This document shows positions 8,368 to 18,084 of a stretch of DNA of 64,000 nucleotides, one piece after another. Position 1 is the stretch's first letter. Every line of letters starts with the position of its first letter. The notes under the pieces are model-generated. The model was not told the origin of the DNA. It saw only the letters and a program-made list of their open reading frames with translations, and made no database searches. A program made the position numbers and the translations under genes. Source of the stretch: an uncultured Myxococcales bacterium (GTDB lineage: Bacteria; Myxococcota_A; UBA9042); the NCBI GenBank assembly GCA_903840165.1, contig CAIMEY010000110.1, positions 62,001 to 126,000 on the forward strand, given 5' to 3'.

Positions 8368-11253
8368 TTACTTGCGGTTGTCGTCCTCGAGGCTGGGACC
8401 AACGCCGCGCTTACCTGAATACGTGCAAGATTTCAACGGGTCCGTAGCATTGCGTTCCCACAGTTCGATGTGCGTCACGCGGCCAAAGTGCTTGAGCTTG
8501 GTGTCGTCAAAGCCCGCGGCCATATGAAAATTGTCGATAATTGTAGCCCGCTTACGGATCGATTCGGTGGCAAAATAGGACATCGGCGCGGCAATGACGA
8601 ACTGGACCCGGTCGGCGCAGACGGCATCCCAGAACTTCTCTAGGGGCACAGCGCCTGTGCTGAAGACCTTGGAATTGGTGTCAATTTGCCCGCCAGCGAG
8701 GCGTCGGCCGGACAGCAAGGCGAGCAGGGGCGCATAATCACTCGCCCCCGTCAGCGTGTCCTGGGGCGTGCTGTGGTCGCGGATGTAGGCGGCGATTTCA
8801 TCAGCTTTCTCAAAGTACTTCTTCTTGTTCCACAAGTAGTGGTGGGCGCCGGTTTCTAGGTTGCCGCGAATGCGCTCCTTGGCCCAGAATAGGCCCAGGG
8901 TCCAATCGTTGAGCCAGTGCGGGCCGGGCGCGTCCTGCCAGGTGAAAGCCAAGCGTTCGCCAAGACCTTTGCTATCACTTGTCGCCTTGAATTCACTAGG
9001 GAAAGCTGTTTCGTTGACTTGGTTGTTGAGGCTCACCCAACCCAGTTGCCACAGCCCCAGGACCAGCAGCAGCCCCGTCGCCGCCGTCCGCATTGGGTGC
9101 AACGCGTGGCCAGGTTGGGGGCCCAAAGCCACGTGTGCCAGTTCCGCCATCAGTGCCAGGCCAGCAGAGGCTGCCAAGCAAGCAAGCGGAATCAAAAGGG
9201 AATAGTAAAAATCGTAGCGCTCCTTGAACTGGGCAAACTCCACCAGCATGGCCAGCGCCAGGGTGAAGCTCCACAGGCCAAACCCCGCCTTGTCCTGGTA
9301 CCACCACTGTTTCGGCTGCCATAGGACCGTCCAGGGCGAAGGCGGCAACTGGCTGCCCTTGGCGAGCTTGATAGGAGGCTCGCCCGAGCGAATCCAAGTG
9401 CTTGCAATAACGATGAAAGGCGTGCTCAGCGCCAGCCACGCCTGAGCCGCGTGGTAGTAGAGGGTGACGCGAAAATCCTTCGCCCCGAGCAATAGTGCGA
9501 AATTGCTGATAATCGCTGTGGGCCCTTGAGAAAGCGGTGTAAATCCTTCCACTTTGGCCTTCTTGGCGAAGTGGTACTCGTACACGCCGTCAATAAATCG
9601 GTCGCCGGCGGCCAGGTAGAAGCCTGCGTTCAATGTCCCCCAAACAGCCAGAAATCCAAGGGTTATCTGGCCAGCGGGGTGGGCCAAAGCCCGCGACAGC
9701 CAAGACCCTTTGGGCAGCGAACCAGGCAAGAACACCGCCAGCGTGACCACGACCAGGAAGGCACCAAAGGCGTAAAAGCCCGTCGATGCCGCCGCGCCCA
9801 GCAGCAGTCCGGCCAGGAGATACCGGCGCTGCATCGCCGCCCAGATCCCCCACATCATCCAAAAAGTCGTTAGATTCACGCCAGTTAGATTGGTGGAGGC
9901 CTGCAGCACTTCGCAGGCCAAAAGGTCCATAGCCAGGGCCGCGACGCCCCACAGCACGCCGAGTCGGTCACGGGCAATGCGCCACACGGCTAGGCCAGCG
10001 CCCAAGGCCGCCAAGGCCGAAAGCCACTTGCCAATGAGGAAATGAAAGCCAAAGACCCAGTAGAGCAGTGCAGGGATGGCAATGTGTAAGGGCGGGTGGG
10101 AAAAGAAGAAATCGCGGTACGGCCAGTGGCCTTGGCTCCATTGCGCAGCGGCGTAGAAGTACAGGGACTCGTCTGTAGCGGAGTATCCGAGCCCATTGCT
10201 TTTGAGCACCAAAAAGGCCGCGATGATCAGAAAAACCACGACGGATTCAGCGGTTACCTCGACTCTTGGCCACCAGTTGTCGCCAAGCTGAGCAACCCCT
10301 TGGGCAATCACAGCTGCAGCCAACGCAATCGTAGCGGCGGTTTGCACAAGAATACCAAGGCCTTGAGGCTGGCTAGCAGTGATGGCAACCGCTGCGCAGG
10401 CGGCCCCGAGCACCCACAGCGCCGTACGGGGCAGGGCCATGTCCAGCAGGCCCCATGCCAAAATACAAGTAGAAACTAGGGCTTCAGCAGCAACCAGGAC
10501 AGGAGCGTGCAAACGGGTCGGCAAATCGCCCGACTCGCGCAGGCCCGTGAACGCGGCTTGCAGGGGCAGCACGGTCTCACCCAGCCAAGCCGCCGGCATC
10601 CACGCGTGGAGCCACAGTCCAAGAGCACCTATGCACGCAACGGCGCGGCTTGCAAACGTATTTTCGCGAAATGCCGCGACAATTCCGCCCACCGCGACGG
10701 CCGACCACAGCGCCGGAGTCGTCCCCCACAGGCTGTCCCGCAACGGTTCGGCGATGCCCATCTGGGGGAGTGGATCGGAAAGCTCTCGGAAACGCAGGGC
10801 AATGAGGGCAGCGCCGGCAGCCGCCAGCCACAACGTTTCCCGACGATGGCGCAACGCTGGCAGCCATCCTGCGCCTACAAGCCCAACCGCGACGACGGTC
10901 AACCACGCAGCACTCCGCGCTATTGCCGCAAAACCAGAAGGGATTCCATCAAGCAGGAAGGGAGCGAGTGTTTGGCCCGAGTTGCCGGCCCCAAGCGCCA
11001 AAGCCACGAGCAGCACCAGCGCGGCCAGTAGCGTAAGGCCAGGAGCCCACGCGGGAACATGTCCAACTGTCCGAGTGTTATCCGCTGTTTCCAGGTCGGC
11101 GATGGCCGGGTGATCAGACGCTAGTCGACCCGCAGGCGCGGCAATTCCGCCCAGTTTTGGCTTGGTTTCAGGTAGGCTTGGTTGTGCAGGTGCGGGCAAC
11201 TGTTCGCCAATTGGACCTTTTTCCGTGGAGGATCGCTTCGGAGGGCGCGCCAT
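8368..11253 (-). CDS. Polytopic GT-C glycosyltransferase (ArnT/PMT_2-like)
   Basis: A 961-residue membrane protein with a Pro-rich cytoplasmic N-terminus and roughly 20 hydrophobic segments. The GT-C signature lies mid-protein: SATDESLYFYAAAQWSQG (acidic pair in the first loop) followed by WPYRDFFFSHPP. These resemble polyprenyl-phosphate-sugar-dependent transferases of the GT39/PMT_2 group, which glycosylate lipids, polysaccharides or proteins on the outer face of the membrane. It is longer than usual (500-700 residues), with extra N-terminal membrane segments and a soluble C-terminal region holding an ASDYAPLLALLSGRR stretch. It starts 12 bases after meaB ends, so the two are probably co-transcribed. 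Confidence 0.82.
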   Translation of the reverse strand: MARPPKRSSTEKGPIGEQLPAPAQPSLPETKPKLGGIAAPAGRLASDHPAIADLETADNTRTVGHVPAWAPGLTLLAALVLLVALALGAGNSGQTLAPFLLDGIPSGFAAIARSAAWLTVVAVGLVGAGWLPALRHRRETLWLAAAGAALIALRFRELSDPLPQMGIAEPLRDSLWGTTPALWSAVAVGGIVAAFRENTFASRAVACIGALGLWLHAWMPAAWLGETVLPLQAAFTGLRESGDLPTRLHAPVLVAAEALVSTCILAWGLLDMALPRTALWVLGAACAAVAITASQPQGLGILVQTAATIALAAAVIAQGVAQLGDNWWPRVEVTAESVVVFLIIAAFLVLKSNGLGYSATDESLYFYAAAQWSQGHWPYRDFFFSHPPLHIAIPALLYWVFGFHFLIGKWLSALAALGAGLAVWRIARDRLGVLWGVAALAMDLLACEVLQASTNLTGVNLTTFWMMWGIWAAMQRRYLLAGLLLGAAASTGFYAFGAFLVVVTLAVFLPGSLPKGSWLSRALAHPAGQITLGFLAVWGTLNAGFYLAAGDRFIDGVYEYHFAKKAKVEGFTPLSQGPTAIISNFALLLGAKDFRVTLYYHAAQAWLALSTPFIVIASTWIRSGEPPIKLAKGSQLPPSPWTVLWQPKQWWYQDKAGFGLWSFTLALAMLVEFAQFKERYDFYYSLLIPLACLAASAGLALMAELAHVALGPQPGHALHPMRTAATGLLLVLGLWQLGWVSLNNQVNETAFPSEFKATSDSKGLGERLAFTWQDAPGPHWLNDWTLGLFWAKERIRGNLETGAHHYLWNKKKYFEKADEIAAYIRDHSTPQDTLTGASDYAPLLALLSGRRLAGGQIDTNSKVFSTGAVPLEKFWDAVCADRVQFVIAAPMSYFATESIRKRATIIDNFHMAAGFDDTKLKHFGRVTHIELWERNATDPLKSCTYSGKRGVGPSLEDDNRK

Positions 11254-11265
11254 GGCCTTTGCCGC

Positions 11266-12240
11266 CTACAGCGCCGCAACTTGGCGCACAATCGTATGAC
11301 TCATGGCCGTTTGCGCCGCCGCGTACGGGTCGCAAGTACGGGCGACGACGGCGTCCACCAGTGTGCGGCCTGCCTCATCGCCGCGCAACCATGCTTCGAC
11401 GCTGCGACTTGTGGCGTCGCGTGCCAGCTGAGTCAGCACAAAAGTGACCCGGGCCCGTTCGCGTTCCGTGTGGCCACCATTTTCAGCCAAGTGGGCCGTA
11501 TGTTCTTGAATTTTCGTGGCAAGCTCGGCAATTCCCTCGTTGCGCGCAGCCACCGCCCGCACGATCGGCGGCAGCCACTGTGGCATTTCGGTCATGAGCA
11601 TCTGCAGGCCGCGCAAGTCGCCGATGGTCCGGTCGGCACCGTCGATGTCAGCCTTGTTGACCACAAAAATATCAGCAATTTCAAGGATACCGGCCTTGAT
11701 CGCCTGAATGTCATCCCCTAGGCCCGGGACCAGCACGACAACGGTGGTATGGGCCGTCCGCACAATGTCGATTTCATCCTGGCCAACGCCAACCGTTTCA
11801 ATGAGTACCACGTCGCAGCCCATCGCATCCATGACGTGGACCAAGTCCGTCGTCGACCGCGAAAGACCGCCTAAGGCACCGCGCGTAGCCAAACTACGAA
11901 TAAATACGCCGGGATCGCCGGCATGTTCCATCATGCGAATCCGATCGCCGAGGATTGCCCCGCCCGAGAACGGACTCGACGGATCGATAGCCAACACCCC
12001 GACTTTTTTGCCTTCCGCTCGATAGAAGGCGATGAGGCGACTGGTCAGCGTCGACTTGCCCGATCCCGGGTTACCTGTAATGCCAATGACTTGCGCGCGC
12101 CCGGTGTGTGGGTAGAGCAGGCGAAGGGTCTCGGTGGCGCCAGGCTGACGGTCATCGAGCAAGCGCATGAGTCGCGCCGCCGCCCGCACATTGCCGCGCA
12201 AGATGGCCGCAGCGGCTTCGGCAGGAGTCACAGTATTCAT
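11266..12240 (-). CDS. meaB: Methylmalonyl-CoA mutase-associated GTPase MeaB (ArgK family)
   Basis: A 324-residue G3E-family GTPase. It has a Walker A motif GNPGSGKST at residues 56-64, DPSSPFSGGAILGDR and the typical TRGALGGLS, the ETVGVGQDE Walker B region, and NKAD for guanine specificity. MeaB gates transfer of adenosylcobalamin into methylmalonyl-CoA mutase and protects that enzyme from inactivation. Length matches the family. The mutase genes are not in the window, and the gene instead heads a pair with a glycosyltransferase. Confidence 0.95.
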   Translation of the reverse strand: MNTVTPAEAAAAILRGNVRAAARLMRLLDDRQPGATETLRLLYPHTGRAQVIGITGNPGSGKSTLTSRLIAFYRAEGKKVGVLAIDPSSPFSGGAILGDRIRMMEHAGDPGVFIRSLATRGALGGLSRSTTDLVHVMDAMGCDVVLIETVGVGQDEIDIVRTAHTTVVVLVPGLGDDIQAIKAGILEIADIFVVNKADIDGADRTIGDLRGLQMLMTEMPQWLPPIVRAVAARNEGIAELATKIQEHTAHLAENGGHTERERARVTFVLTQLARDATSRSVEAWLRGDEAGRTLVDAVVARTCDPYAAAQTAMSHTIVRQVAAL

Positions 12241-12285
12241 GAGTCTTCACACGAAGTTCGGTAGCAGAGTGCCACCTGCGAGGGG

Positions 12286-13155
12286 CTAGAACGAGCCGCC
12301 TGCCCGAAAGGTCACGACGTTGAGCTCGTCCGTCACAGACCTCAAGAACTCGACGCCCAGCTGAATGCGGGTCACCACGACCCGAAGGCCGCCACCGATG
12401 CGATTGCTGATCGCATAAACCTTGTCAAAACGGGCATATTCGTCGCCAATGGTGTAGCCAGCGTGGGGCGTGACCAAGATCTGGTGCGTGTTGACGTAGG
12501 TCATGGTGCCGGAGTACGTCAGCCAGGGCTCTAGGCCAAAAAGCCCAGCAATACCGAAGGACTTGGAAAGCGTGCCACCCCAACCACCGACCACCATGTC
12601 GATGGTCGAGTTGGCGGGAAACCCAGTCACGGTCGCGACATTGGCGTTGATCGCAAGGTCCGGCACGTTCTTGAAGCCGTCGATGACCGAGAGGTTGGCC
12701 TCCATGCCAATCGCCAATAGATTCGAGCCTTCCAGCATGGTCAGCGAAGTCCCGACCTGCAGCGAATAGGGCAGACCCTTGCGCAAATGCACGCCATGGG
12801 TCGTCAGCGAAGACGTCGGCTTGTCGACCGACTTGGTCCAGTACTCCGCAGAACTATTGGCTCCGGACGTGCCGTACTCGTACGCGACATCGATGCCCAG
12901 GGGGCCCAAGGACGCAGCCGGCCCCATCGAGCGCGGACTGAAGGCTAGACTCAACTCGCGCATCAGATGCTCGAAATTGCCATTCTTGACGGTACCTAGG
13001 GCATCGCCACCCGTGCCAGCTAGGCGCTCCAAATGCAGATCGAGGTTGCCGGCCCAAGCCGTGGTAGCGACCAACGACCCGAGCAAGTACGCAACGGCCG
13101 GCAGCCAGCGCCAAGGGTGCCGAGAAGTCGGGGAACGAAAGGCGGAAATTGCCAT
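12286..13155 (-). CDS. Probable outer-membrane beta-barrel protein
   Basis: A 289-residue exported protein. The ATG at 13155 follows AGAGG; a frame extending to 13359 adds an implausible basic leader. The signal peptide (AYLLGSLVATTAWA) is cut near WAGNLD. The mature chain has alternating hydrophobic and polar strands rich in Gly, Ser, Thr and aromatic residues, and ends in Phe (RAGGSF), the usual C-terminal signal for outer-membrane insertion. No family is recognised. Confidence 0.72.
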   Translation of the reverse strand: MAISAFRSPTSRHPWRWLPAVAYLLGSLVATTAWAGNLDLHLERLAGTGGDALGTVKNGNFEHLMRELSLAFSPRSMGPAASLGPLGIDVAYEYGTSGANSSAEYWTKSVDKPTSSLTTHGVHLRKGLPYSLQVGTSLTMLEGSNLLAIGMEANLSVIDGFKNVPDLAINANVATVTGFPANSTIDMVVGGWGGTLSKSFGIAGLFGLEPWLTYSGTMTYVNTHQILVTPHAGYTIGDEYARFDKVYAISNRIGGGLRVVVTRIQLGVEFLRSVTDELNVVTFRAGGSF

Positions 13156-13398
13156 AGCTGCCTCTTGGTTCAACACCAGAAATAAACGAGCCTGCGTCCC
13201 AATCGTCCAGCTCAGCCGGCCCAGAGGGCGGAGAACCTGCTCGGCGAAATCCCTCAGCTTTCGAAAGACTTGCCGTTGCCAGAGTGCGTCACGCGCCTTC
13301 TGCCGCGGCGTTGCCTGTTCGGGCCCAAGTCGTGCTGACGCCCGCCCGATTCTGGGCAAGGATTGCCGCCGTGTCCAGTCATGGGCATGTCTGCAGAA

Positions 13399-14847
13399 TT
13401 ACCCGTGTAATCCCCTATCTGCCGGATTGGCACCCACGGCCAACGCGGCACTGCGTTTCATTTCCTGGCGCTGCTGCGGATCCGCCCAGCGCGCTTGCAT
13501 GGCCGGACTCAGCGTGTGCAGGGGATCGAAGAACCAAAAAAGCCTTTCGGGATCGACATTTGGGCTGCGGTACAACGCGATCCCAGTACTTCGGTCATAG
13601 TACTCGAAGCTGTGCGCATCGCGTTTGCCACCGCCACCGAGGGTATCGACGACAAAAGTCGGCGTGTTAAACCCCGCCGTCGCCCCGCGCACGGCCTTCT
13701 CAATATCGATAGCGGTCTGCAGCGAAGTGCGCAATTCTTCGGTACCTTTGACCAAATCGTGCACGTACACGTAGTAAGGATGCACGTTGACGTAGCCCAG
13801 GCGCTTGACCAGCGCTTGCATGGCGCCCACCGAATCGTTGACGCCCCGCTGCAACACCGACTGATTGCGAATGAAAACACCCTCTTCGTGTAGCAGATCT
13901 AAGGCGCGCTTGGTGATCCAGGTGATTTCCTGCGCGGTGTTGAAATGGGTATGCAACACCACGTCTTTGTGCAGCTTTCGGCCCATGTGCACCACATCGA
14001 TCAGGGCCTGCCGCCATTCGTGGTCCGTGATCAGCTTTTGCGGCATGACCGCCGGCCCTTTGGTGGCGTAGCGAATCCGACGAACATTGGGCAGTTGCAA
14101 TAGACGTTCGCCAATATATCTAATATTACGAGCATTTAGGTTGTAAACGTCGCCGCCAGAAAGCACGATGTCTTCCAGTTCCGGGCGCGATTCGATGTAC
14201 GCAAAGATGCGCTCCCACCGCGCCGAATCGGCATTCATATGCACCTTGTCGACCAAGTCGGTGTCCTGGCCAATCGCGTAAGAGCGCGTACAGAAACGGC
14301 AATACACCGGACAGGTGTCCAGGGCCAAGAACAGCGCTTTGTCTGGATAGCGGTGGGTCAGCCCGAGCACAGGCATGTCGTGCTGTTCGCCCAGCGAATC
14401 GAGGGTTAACTCGGGATGATCGGGCAGGATTTGCGTGCTCAGCGGAATGAATTGTCGGCGAATCGGATCGTCATAGGGGTGGTTCCAGTCAATCAGGCTG
14501 AGCAAATACGGCGAAACACGAACAGACATAGGCGCTTGGGCGAATCCAGCCTCGGCGTCGCGCAGGAACTCAGGCGGCACGATGGGGGCGACCGTAGCCA
14601 GCAGGGCGTCAAAACGGGTAATCGAATTGCGGCCTTGCCATTTGTGGTCGAGAAATGTCGCTTCGTCAATGTCCCGCCAAGCCGGAATCACCTGCCAAAA
14701 AGCCCCTTGCCTTAGGTCGCGGTGGGCCAGGGCATTGATGGCGCTGGGCGGCTTGACGCGAAGGCCCGGATCGGGTGAAAAGCTATTATTTTCAGGCGAA
14801 TTGGGCGTGTCGTCGTGGAGCGCGGACTGGGCAACTTTGTCAACCAT
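13399..14847 (-). CDS. KamA-family radical SAM aminomutase
   Basis: A 482-residue protein with the KamA arrangement: a helical N-terminus with WKDP-like WRDIDEATFLDHKWQ, then RYPDKALFLALDTCPVYCRF with Cys179, Cys183 and Cys186 as the CxxxCxxC [4Fe-4S] ligands, followed by VLSGGDVYNL. The family includes lysine 2,3-aminomutase (PLP- and SAM-dependent, beta-lysine formation), glutamate 2,3-aminomutase and the EF-P modifier EpmB. The length (416 in clostridial KamA) suggests an N-terminal extension. The neighbouring ArsA-like ATPases lie 18 bases upstream on the same strand, so transcription is probably joint. Substrate is not decided. Confidence 0.85.
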   Translation of the reverse strand: MVDKVAQSALHDDTPNSPENNSFSPDPGLRVKPPSAINALAHRDLRQGAFWQVIPAWRDIDEATFLDHKWQGRNSITRFDALLATVAPIVPPEFLRDAEAGFAQAPMSVRVSPYLLSLIDWNHPYDDPIRRQFIPLSTQILPDHPELTLDSLGEQHDMPVLGLTHRYPDKALFLALDTCPVYCRFCTRSYAIGQDTDLVDKVHMNADSARWERIFAYIESRPELEDIVLSGGDVYNLNARNIRYIGERLLQLPNVRRIRYATKGPAVMPQKLITDHEWRQALIDVVHMGRKLHKDVVLHTHFNTAQEITWITKRALDLLHEEGVFIRNQSVLQRGVNDSVGAMQALVKRLGYVNVHPYYVYVHDLVKGTEELRTSLQTAIDIEKAVRGATAGFNTPTFVVDTLGGGGKRDAHSFEYYDRSTGIALYRSPNVDPERLFWFFDPLHTLSPAMQARWADPQQRQEMKRSAALAVGANPADRGLHG

Positions 14848-14865
14848 GCAGGACCTCGTGGCCGA

Positions 14866-16056
14866 TCAGGGTACCACGACATCCTGTTGCGCGGAAAGCA
14901 GCGCAGCACCGAACTCGGCAAGGTCGGGCAGGGTATGCAGATCTTCGTCCCGTTGCGCCGCTACCGTTGCAAATCCTAGGGGACCCGCCAACTGCCGAAG
15001 GGCGAGTACCTGGTCGGCGTCAAGTTCTGCAAGATGTTCAAGCCGTTGCGAGGCGAGCAGCAGAGCTTGGGCCACGTGACCAGATAGGCCGGCCGTTTGG
15101 AGAAACTGCGTCAGGGAATGCCCTTTCGGGTCAGTTAGTTCCAGGCAGTCAAAACCTGCCGGCACGCTCAGCACGCGATTGACGATAAAACCCGCAAAAG
15201 GCATCGATTGTTCACGCAATTCCGCGTGGAGATGGGCCGCTTCCCGCCGCGGTGTTTCCCCAGGGGCCGTCACGATGACAAAGCCCGTGCTAGAGGCGCG
15301 CAGGAGTCGGTCCGTGGCCTCCGTTCGCTGCTGGAGGCGGGGGAGAACGTGTTGAAAGGACGAGAAGAACTCGGCAATGTCCGGGAGCGTCTCTTGGCCG
15401 AACAGACGCCCGAGCACGCTCATGGCCACCGAAGCGCCCGAACCCAAAAAGGAAAACCGCGATTTCTGCCCCGGCATGGGCACCTTAGCGAACCACTTGA
15501 GCACCCTTTCGTTGAGAAAGCTTGATAAGGTCCCGCCAGCATGGAGAAAATCTACCGCGTTGTGCATGGGCGGCGTGTCCAGGACCAGCAAGTCGTAGTG
15601 GCCCTGTTCGTGCAGGTTGGCGATCAGTTCAAGCGCGATATAGTCCGGCGAAGCAGCTAAAGTAGGCAAAAATGCTCGGTAAATCCGATTGGTCAGCACA
15701 CGTTGGCGCAGGATCGGGTCGGGCAGCAGGCGTTCCACCATGGCCACAGCACCAAGTTCGGCGTCCAGCATCATGGCGTCCAGGCGACCCGTGCCCGTCC
15801 AGTTCTTAAGTTGATCTGCCTGCTTGGGTAACACATCCAGGGGCGTATTGACCGGCATGTGGCGGTCATCGAGGCCCAAAGCCTGCAAAAGACGTCGCGC
15901 GGGATCGATTGTTAAAACAAGGACTTTGCGCCCAGCAAGCGCTGCAGCCAGGGCCAAGGCGGCCGAGGTCGTTGTCTTGCCGACGCCGCCCGAGCCGCAT
16001 AGCACCAATAAGTGCCCATTTTGCAACAAATCTTGTAGGGTGTGGCCACGGCTCAT
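14866..16056 (-). CDS. ArsA/GET3-like ATPase, subunit 1
   Basis: A 396-residue cytoplasmic P-loop ATPase of the ArsA family. It has a deviant Walker A motif GSGGVGKTTTS starting at residue 21, LTIDPARRL (switch I type) and VLDTPPMHN (switch II type). Its start codon overlaps the stop of the next ATPase gene by 4 bases (ATGA), so translation is coupled. Tandem unequal ArsA-like subunits are common in Actinobacteria and Myxococcota. Neither has the paired metal-binding cysteines of plasmid ArsA, and no arsenic gene is nearby, so arsenite export is unlikely. The partner process is unknown. Confidence 0.85.
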   Translation of the reverse strand: MSRGHTLQDLLQNGHLLVLCGSGGVGKTTTSAALALAAALAGRKVLVLTIDPARRLLQALGLDDRHMPVNTPLDVLPKQADQLKNWTGTGRLDAMMLDAELGAVAMVERLLPDPILRQRVLTNRIYRAFLPTLAASPDYIALELIANLHEQGHYDLLVLDTPPMHNAVDFLHAGGTLSSFLNERVLKWFAKVPMPGQKSRFSFLGSGASVAMSVLGRLFGQETLPDIAEFFSSFQHVLPRLQQRTEATDRLLRASSTGFVIVTAPGETPRREAAHLHAELREQSMPFAGFIVNRVLSVPAGFDCLELTDPKGHSLTQFLQTAGLSGHVAQALLLASQRLEHLAELDADQVLALRQLAGPLGFATVAAQRDEDLHTLPDLAEFGAALLSAQQDVVVP

Positions 16057-17006
16057 GGGGCCTCCCGCAGCAGTGCAGCCGCCAACTCGTCGATGGCTGC
16101 CAAGGGGAGAGAACGCCTAAGAAGATAAGGTAATTCCAGCACTCGGCCCGGCAATGACTGACGCAGGCGCTCACCGGCTTGGGTGCCGCGATCATGGCGC
16201 GACTGTAGCAGTTCGGCGGCCCACAGCCAGGGCTCGTGCGGAGTACCCGTGAGTTTGTCGGCCGCCTGTTGTAATTCCCCCAACTTGAGCGCCTGGGGCA
16301 TGGTGCCGTTGATGACGACAGCGGCGGTCTCGACCTGGTAGCGCGCGCGCAACATCTCATGCAATTCAAGGGTTTCTGTGACCGGCAGTAGTTCTGGAAG
16401 GGACACCAAGACCAAACCGGTGCGCCGCGGGTCCACCAGCATCTGCCTCATGCCTTGGCCGTACTGGCCGACCGGGCCAAAGCGAAAAACCGACATCAAC
16501 GTCTCTGGAATCGCGTACATGCCTGCCGCGAAGCCGGAAGTCGGCAAATCGCAGACGATGAGGTCCCATTGCCGGTCCCCCGCCGGGCCGTGATGCACTT
16601 CGGTGTGCCACAGCTGATAAAGGAACAAAATCGGCTTGATGGCGGGAACGGCGCGGAAGAATGAGTCGACTGCGCGGTTGCGAAGCGCCAAGTTGACGAG
16701 CGCTGCAATCTTGAGTTGCTGCATTGCGAAAAAGCGCAACAAATCTGTAGCTTGAAGGCATGCCACCCACAAGTTGTCGGCGGCCTGTTGAGGCTGCGGT
16801 CCCACGGCTGCTAGGCCAAACAGGGGGCCAACGCGGGAAACCGACTCGAGTTCGAGCAGCAATACCCGCCGGCCACGCTCGCTCGCCAGACGCGCCATGG
16901 CCGCAGCGACGGTGGACTTGCCCACGCCGCCCTTTCCGGTGATGAGCAGGACATGCTTGTCCAGCAGGGCTTCCATCAACGGATTGTCGCGGTCCAATTT
17001 GGCCAT
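16053..17006 (-). CDS. ArsA/GET3-like ATPase, subunit 2
   Basis: A 317-residue P-loop ATPase paired with the preceding gene through a 4-base overlap. Its Walker A motif is TGKGGVGKST around residue 30, followed by LLLELESVSRVGPLFG and IVCDLPTSGFAAGM. The start is uncertain: ATGs at 17006 and 17012 lie close together with no strong ribosome-binding site, and a longer frame begins at 17048. It probably forms a heterodimer with subunit 1. No cargo or membrane receptor can be named. Confidence 0.83.
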   Translation of the reverse strand: MAKLDRDNPLMEALLDKHVLLITGKGGVGKSTVAAAMARLASERGRRVLLLELESVSRVGPLFGLAAVGPQPQQAADNLWVACLQATDLLRFFAMQQLKIAALVNLALRNRAVDSFFRAVPAIKPILFLYQLWHTEVHHGPAGDRQWDLIVCDLPTSGFAAGMYAIPETLMSVFRFGPVGQYGQGMRQMLVDPRRTGLVLVSLPELLPVTETLELHEMLRARYQVETAAVVINGTMPQALKLGELQQAADKLTGTPHEPWLWAAELLQSRHDRGTQAGERLRQSLPGRVLELPYLLRRSLPLAAIDELAAALLREAP

Positions 17007-17085
17007 GGGCATCCAGAATAGCCGGAACTGCAGCGCGCGCCAACGCAACGGCCAGCATTGCGATCACAAGGACAGGGGGGCGCGC

Positions 17086-17805
17086 CTAGATTGGCGAGGG
17101 CAGTGAGCTCAACTGTTCGACATCACAAGTGGGATCGTCGCAAGCCCGGCTCAGAAGAAGACCCAACTGCGCCGAAGCCAGCAGCGGGAAATCCCAGGGA
17201 CTGTCGCCCAAGGCTAGGCTCGGCTGGGGAAGTCCAAGCGCTTGCCACGCAAGCACTTTTCCTTCGCCAATCGGTACCGGTTGCAGACACCGGCTCGGCA
17301 TGGACGGGTCCACATCCACAGCGATCACGCGGCACACGTCCAGGCCGAACAGGTTCATGCCCAGCGTGACCATCGGCCGCGGCGACGCCGAAACGATCAC
17401 CACCTGGACACCGCGATCGATCGCTCGGCGAAGGGCTGCTACAAGCCATTGACGCGGGCGCACTTGGCGCAACAGGCCCTGGCGCAATTGCGCAACCGCC
17501 TGTTCCCAGGGCACCGCGGCGAGAAGATGGGCAGCGTGCTGGCAGCCACGTGGATAATCGTCTTCCATCAGCCTGTTGTACGCATCGAAATCGGCAAGCT
17601 CGGCCGGCCAGGGTGACGGCGTTCCTGCTGCAGCGCATCGCACGACTTCGTCGCCAACATCGCCTGCCCACAGTGTATTATCGGCATCGGTGGCGATCCA
17701 CAAGCCGGCTTGCAGGGCATCGATCGCCTGCACAACTTGAGCCGCGCTGGCAATCGGCCACGAAATGGTCTGTTTTTCAACGCTATTGGTTGAGTCGATG
17801 CGCAC
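17086..17805 (-). CDS. HAD-superfamily phosphatase
   Basis: A 239-residue soluble hydrolase. All four HAD motifs are visible: DADNTLW with nucleophile Asp40 and Asp42, VIVSASPRP, the GEGK lysine, and LALGDSPWDFP. The arrangement resembles phosphoserine phosphatase-type (class I, alpha-helical cap) HAD enzymes. The C-terminus carries a CDDPTCD stretch that may bind metal. It lies 79 bases upstream of the ArsA-like pair on the same strand. Substrate unknown. Confidence 0.85.
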   Translation of the reverse strand: MRIDSTNSVEKQTISWPIASAAQVVQAIDALQAGLWIATDADNTLWAGDVGDEVVRCAAAGTPSPWPAELADFDAYNRLMEDDYPRGCQHAAHLLAAVPWEQAVAQLRQGLLRQVRPRQWLVAALRRAIDRGVQVVIVSASPRPMVTLGMNLFGLDVCRVIAVDVDPSMPSRCLQPVPIGEGKVLAWQALGLPQPSLALGDSPWDFPLLASAQLGLLLSRACDDPTCDVEQLSSLPSPI

Positions 17806-18084
17806 GCGGTCTCCTGATGTAGGGGGGCGGTCGTCGCGGTCACAGTGCAGTCACCGCGCGGAGATTCTGCCAGCATTTGCGCGCACCTGCCAGCCCTTGT
17901 GGCGCATTTGCAGGTTAATACGCTATGCTTGCCCACCAAGGCGATTCCCGTTGCCCCGGTGCCTGAGCCCATGACAAGTCGGGTAAGTGCTTGTAATTAC
18001 GCAGTGTTTTTTTCTTTGGGAATCGATTCGCCAGCCGGGTGTTCAGTAGCAGGGCAGACTGCCCAAGCCGAGAAGGGAGCCTTG

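Noticed and set aside
14866..17006. Arsenite export system
   Set aside because: Both ATPases lack the metal-binding cysteine arrangement of ArsA, and no arsB, arsR or arsC gene is nearby.
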